15,139 nucleotides of DNA, from assembly GCA_900617975.1 (NCBI GenBank), contig UZAE01001110.1, positions 1-15,139 of the forward strand. The letters are read 5' to 3'. The notes below the pieces were generated by a model, which saw nothing but the letters and a program-made list of their open reading frames with translations, did no database searches and was not told the DNA's origin. This DNA is from Rodentolepis nana (Eukaryota > Platyhelminthes > Cestoda > Cyclophyllidea > Hymenolepididae). Of this stretch, positions 14,258 through 15,139 are shown piece after piece (position 1 is the stretch's first letter; every line of letters starts with the position of its first letter). The translations under genes and the position numbers were made by a program.

Positions 14258-15139
14258 CTGAAAATAAAAGGCAGTGGAAAAAATGTGAGATAAGAAAATC
14301 AGCAGTGCTAGATATCTGAATTTAAAGTAAAAAAAGCAAAAGCTTAATTAGCATTCTCAGACATTCATTTACATTGCCGAGAAACAGGGATAGCCAATTC
14401 GGCATTGCCTACAACAGAGAAGGCTTCATAAATTCTAGGGAGTGCTTTAGGTCAGAAAGGAAATATTTGAAATTGTGAAAGGCTAAGAAAAATTTTGGTT
14501 TTGCATCCAAATCGCGAATTGAAATAAATATTTAGAGTGCAAAGAAAATGAATGGGCTCACCTAATTTAAGAGCTAACTATGTATCCTAAAGACGTCAAA
14601 ATAGAATTTCGCTGCTAACAAGGGTGGAGAAAAGGTTTACGAATTAATCAATATTTTAGACCAGGGTGCGCAATAGACTTACCTCCACGTGGTGCACCCT
14701 GGGCAACGTATACGGCAAAAAAGTCTATTGATCGGCAGTTGACTTCTGACTTCAAACTACTATGGCCCGACTATTTGTCATATTCTTACCTTTTTCACAT
14801 CTTTGTGTCTGTCTGTCTGTCTGTCTATCGCTTTTACATCTGTGAATCACTCTTCTGTTCCCCCTCTCGACTTATTGTCACTTTGATGTTCCTCCTCCTC
14901 TCTGTGAAGCCCCGAAGTCAGCTCCAGGGCTAATGATAACTATCAAAACGCCTGCCATTTGATATAAATAAATAAATATTTTAGACCTTTAACGCCCTTA
15001 GGACTGTACGGTCTTCCATCAAAATAAGCACCATTGGTAGTAGACTCGTAAACAGAAGACGCTTTTACCGTTTGAAACATACTCAATACGTCTATTGATT
15101 TCGTCTGATGCACCATCAAAGCTCATCATATCGGAGGCA
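13875..15139 (-). CDS. Partial minus-strand gene: last two exons, basic C-terminus
   Basis: Exons 15139-15069 and 14257-13875 join in frame across an 811-nt GT-AG intron: a codon split after its first G (aac g|gtaaaa) is completed by ga to give Gly. The gene begins beyond the right edge. The first visible part includes MMSFDGASDEINRRIEYV, apparently helical. The last exon starts Ser/Asn/Pro-rich and disordered, then becomes very basic with two clusters that look like nuclear localisation signals (KKGGKNKKLK and PGKKRKKS), and ends NGVEA. I do not recognise the family. A nuclear or nucleic-acid-associated protein is a reasonable guess from the basic tail only. The intron contains SINE-like copy 3 in the opposite orientation. 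Confidence 0.7.
14650..14662 (+). repeat. Left target-site duplication of copy 3
   Basis: aatattttagacc, identical to 14975-14987. The bases flanking the two copies differ, so the duplication is 13 bp, or 11-13 bp if the leading A residues belong to the element's tail. Confidence 0.88.
14663..14730 (+). ncRNA. HDV-like self-cleaving ribozyme, copy 3
   Basis: P1 pairs AGGGUGC (14663-14669) with GCACCCU (14694-14700). P2 pairs CAAUAGACUU (14671-14680) with AAGUCUAUUG (14721-14730), ten perfect pairs. P3 is ACC (14681-14683) with GGU (14691-14693), closing UCCACGU (14684-14690). P1.1 would join CC of that loop to GG of GGGCAAC (14701-14707). The candidate catalytic C is 14716, within GGCAAAA. 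P4 is almost absent: compared with copy 1, about six bases (ucauac-like) are deleted, leaving only cguauacg. Known HDV-type ribozymes tolerate a short P4, but activity may be lowered. The predicted cleavage site, just before 14663, coincides with the insertion boundary. Confidence 0.75.
14807..14826 (+). repeat. (GTCT)5 microsatellite within copy 3
   Basis: Five tandem GTCT units. The matching place in copy 2 has only about two, and copy 1 has about one and a half (gacagac on the plus strand, 72-78). It is a fast-changing internal tract of the element. Confidence 0.9.
14975..14987 (+). repeat. Right target-site duplication of copy 3
   Basis: Second copy of aatattttagacc, directly after the AT-rich tail of the element. 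Confidence 0.88.
15069..15139 (-). CDS. Gene 2 penultimate exon (cut by window edge)
   Basis: The visible part is 23 full codons plus one base, ending at tcaaacg|gtaaaagc. The donor is weaker than GTAAGT, but its phase matches the terminal exon. The other frames have early stops. Confidence 0.62.

Larger units (their letters stand above)
14663..14974 (+). mobile_element. SINE-like retroposon, copy 3 (full length, 312 bp)
   Basis: Bounded by perfect 13-bp direct repeats (14650-14662 and 14975-14987). The 5' end is the predicted ribozyme. The 3' end is cgcctgccatttg followed by a simple AT tail (ataaataaat). Length, direct repeats of variable site and simple tail are the marks of LINE-mediated retroposition. 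No reading frame of its own is seen, so it needs a partner for movement. I find no pol III A or B box, and a run of five T at 14791-14795 would tend to stop pol III. It sits antisense inside the gene 2 intron. Confidence 0.88.
14258..15068 (-). other. Gene 2 last intron, carrying SINE-like copy 3
   Basis: 811 nt, GT-AG. More than a third of it is the inserted retroposon at 14663-14974 plus its duplicated target. Without the insertion the intron would be about 486 nt. Confidence 0.62.

Noticed and set aside
14376..14411. Possible 36-nt micro-exon of gene 2 on the minus strand (after ttgttgtag, before gtaaat)
   Set aside because: Its only open phase compatible with the next exon leaves a T that joins the next exon's GA to make TGA, so it would terminate the frame.
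14670..14710. U1 snRNA-derived element, because acttacct stands near the 5' end
   Set aside because: The match is limited to eight bases that are explained as P2 and P3 strands of the ribozyme; the U1 stem-loops and Sm site are not present.

Overview
The window is eukaryotic DNA, most likely from an invertebrate metazoan. It is AT-rich, and its genes are split by GT-AG introns, several only 64-76 nt long. A compact-intron genome with dispersed retroposons and candidate spliced-leader acceptors would suit a parasitic flatworm, but the sequence does not prove the taxon. No bacterial operon, CRISPR array or rRNA/tRNA gene was seen.

Layout. (1) Positions 1-457 hold a SINE-like element on the minus strand, cut by the left window edge and internally amplified. 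(2) Positions 458-2110 are non-coding, with an (AT)n microsatellite. (3) Positions 2370-11168 hold a plus-strand gene that I assembled as 12 exons. Their splice phases all agree, giving a 443-residue protein that I do not recognise: acidic N-terminus, Ser/Pro/Arg-rich cassettes on seven consecutive frame-neutral exons, and a charged helical region near the C-terminus. (4) Positions 11587-11897 hold a second, 5'-truncated copy of the element on the minus strand. (5) Positions 11898-13627 are intergenic. (6) From 13875 to beyond the right edge lie the last two exons of a minus-strand gene with a very basic, NLS-like C-terminus, tail-to-tail with the first gene. (7) Its last intron contains a full-length 312-bp copy of the element (14663-14974) on the plus strand, flanked by a perfect 13-bp target-site duplication.

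The most interesting feature is the element's 5' end. In copies 1 and 3 the first ~70 nt can fold as a hepatitis-delta-type (HDV-like) self-cleaving ribozyme. P1 is 7 bp, P2 is 10 bp in copy 3, and P3 is a 3-bp ACC/GGU stem capped by UCCACGU or UCCUCGU. The joining segment is GGGCAAC, and a candidate catalytic C lies in GGC/GAC followed by an A run. In copy 3 the insertion boundary set by the target-site duplication falls exactly at the predicted cleavage position. Copy 2 is truncated inside loop L3. Copy 1 carries extra tandem copies of the ribozyme's 3' half. This suggests a family of short retroposons whose RNA 5' end is made by a ribozyme rather than by an internal pol III promoter. All of this was read by eye; no folding program, database search or expression data was available.
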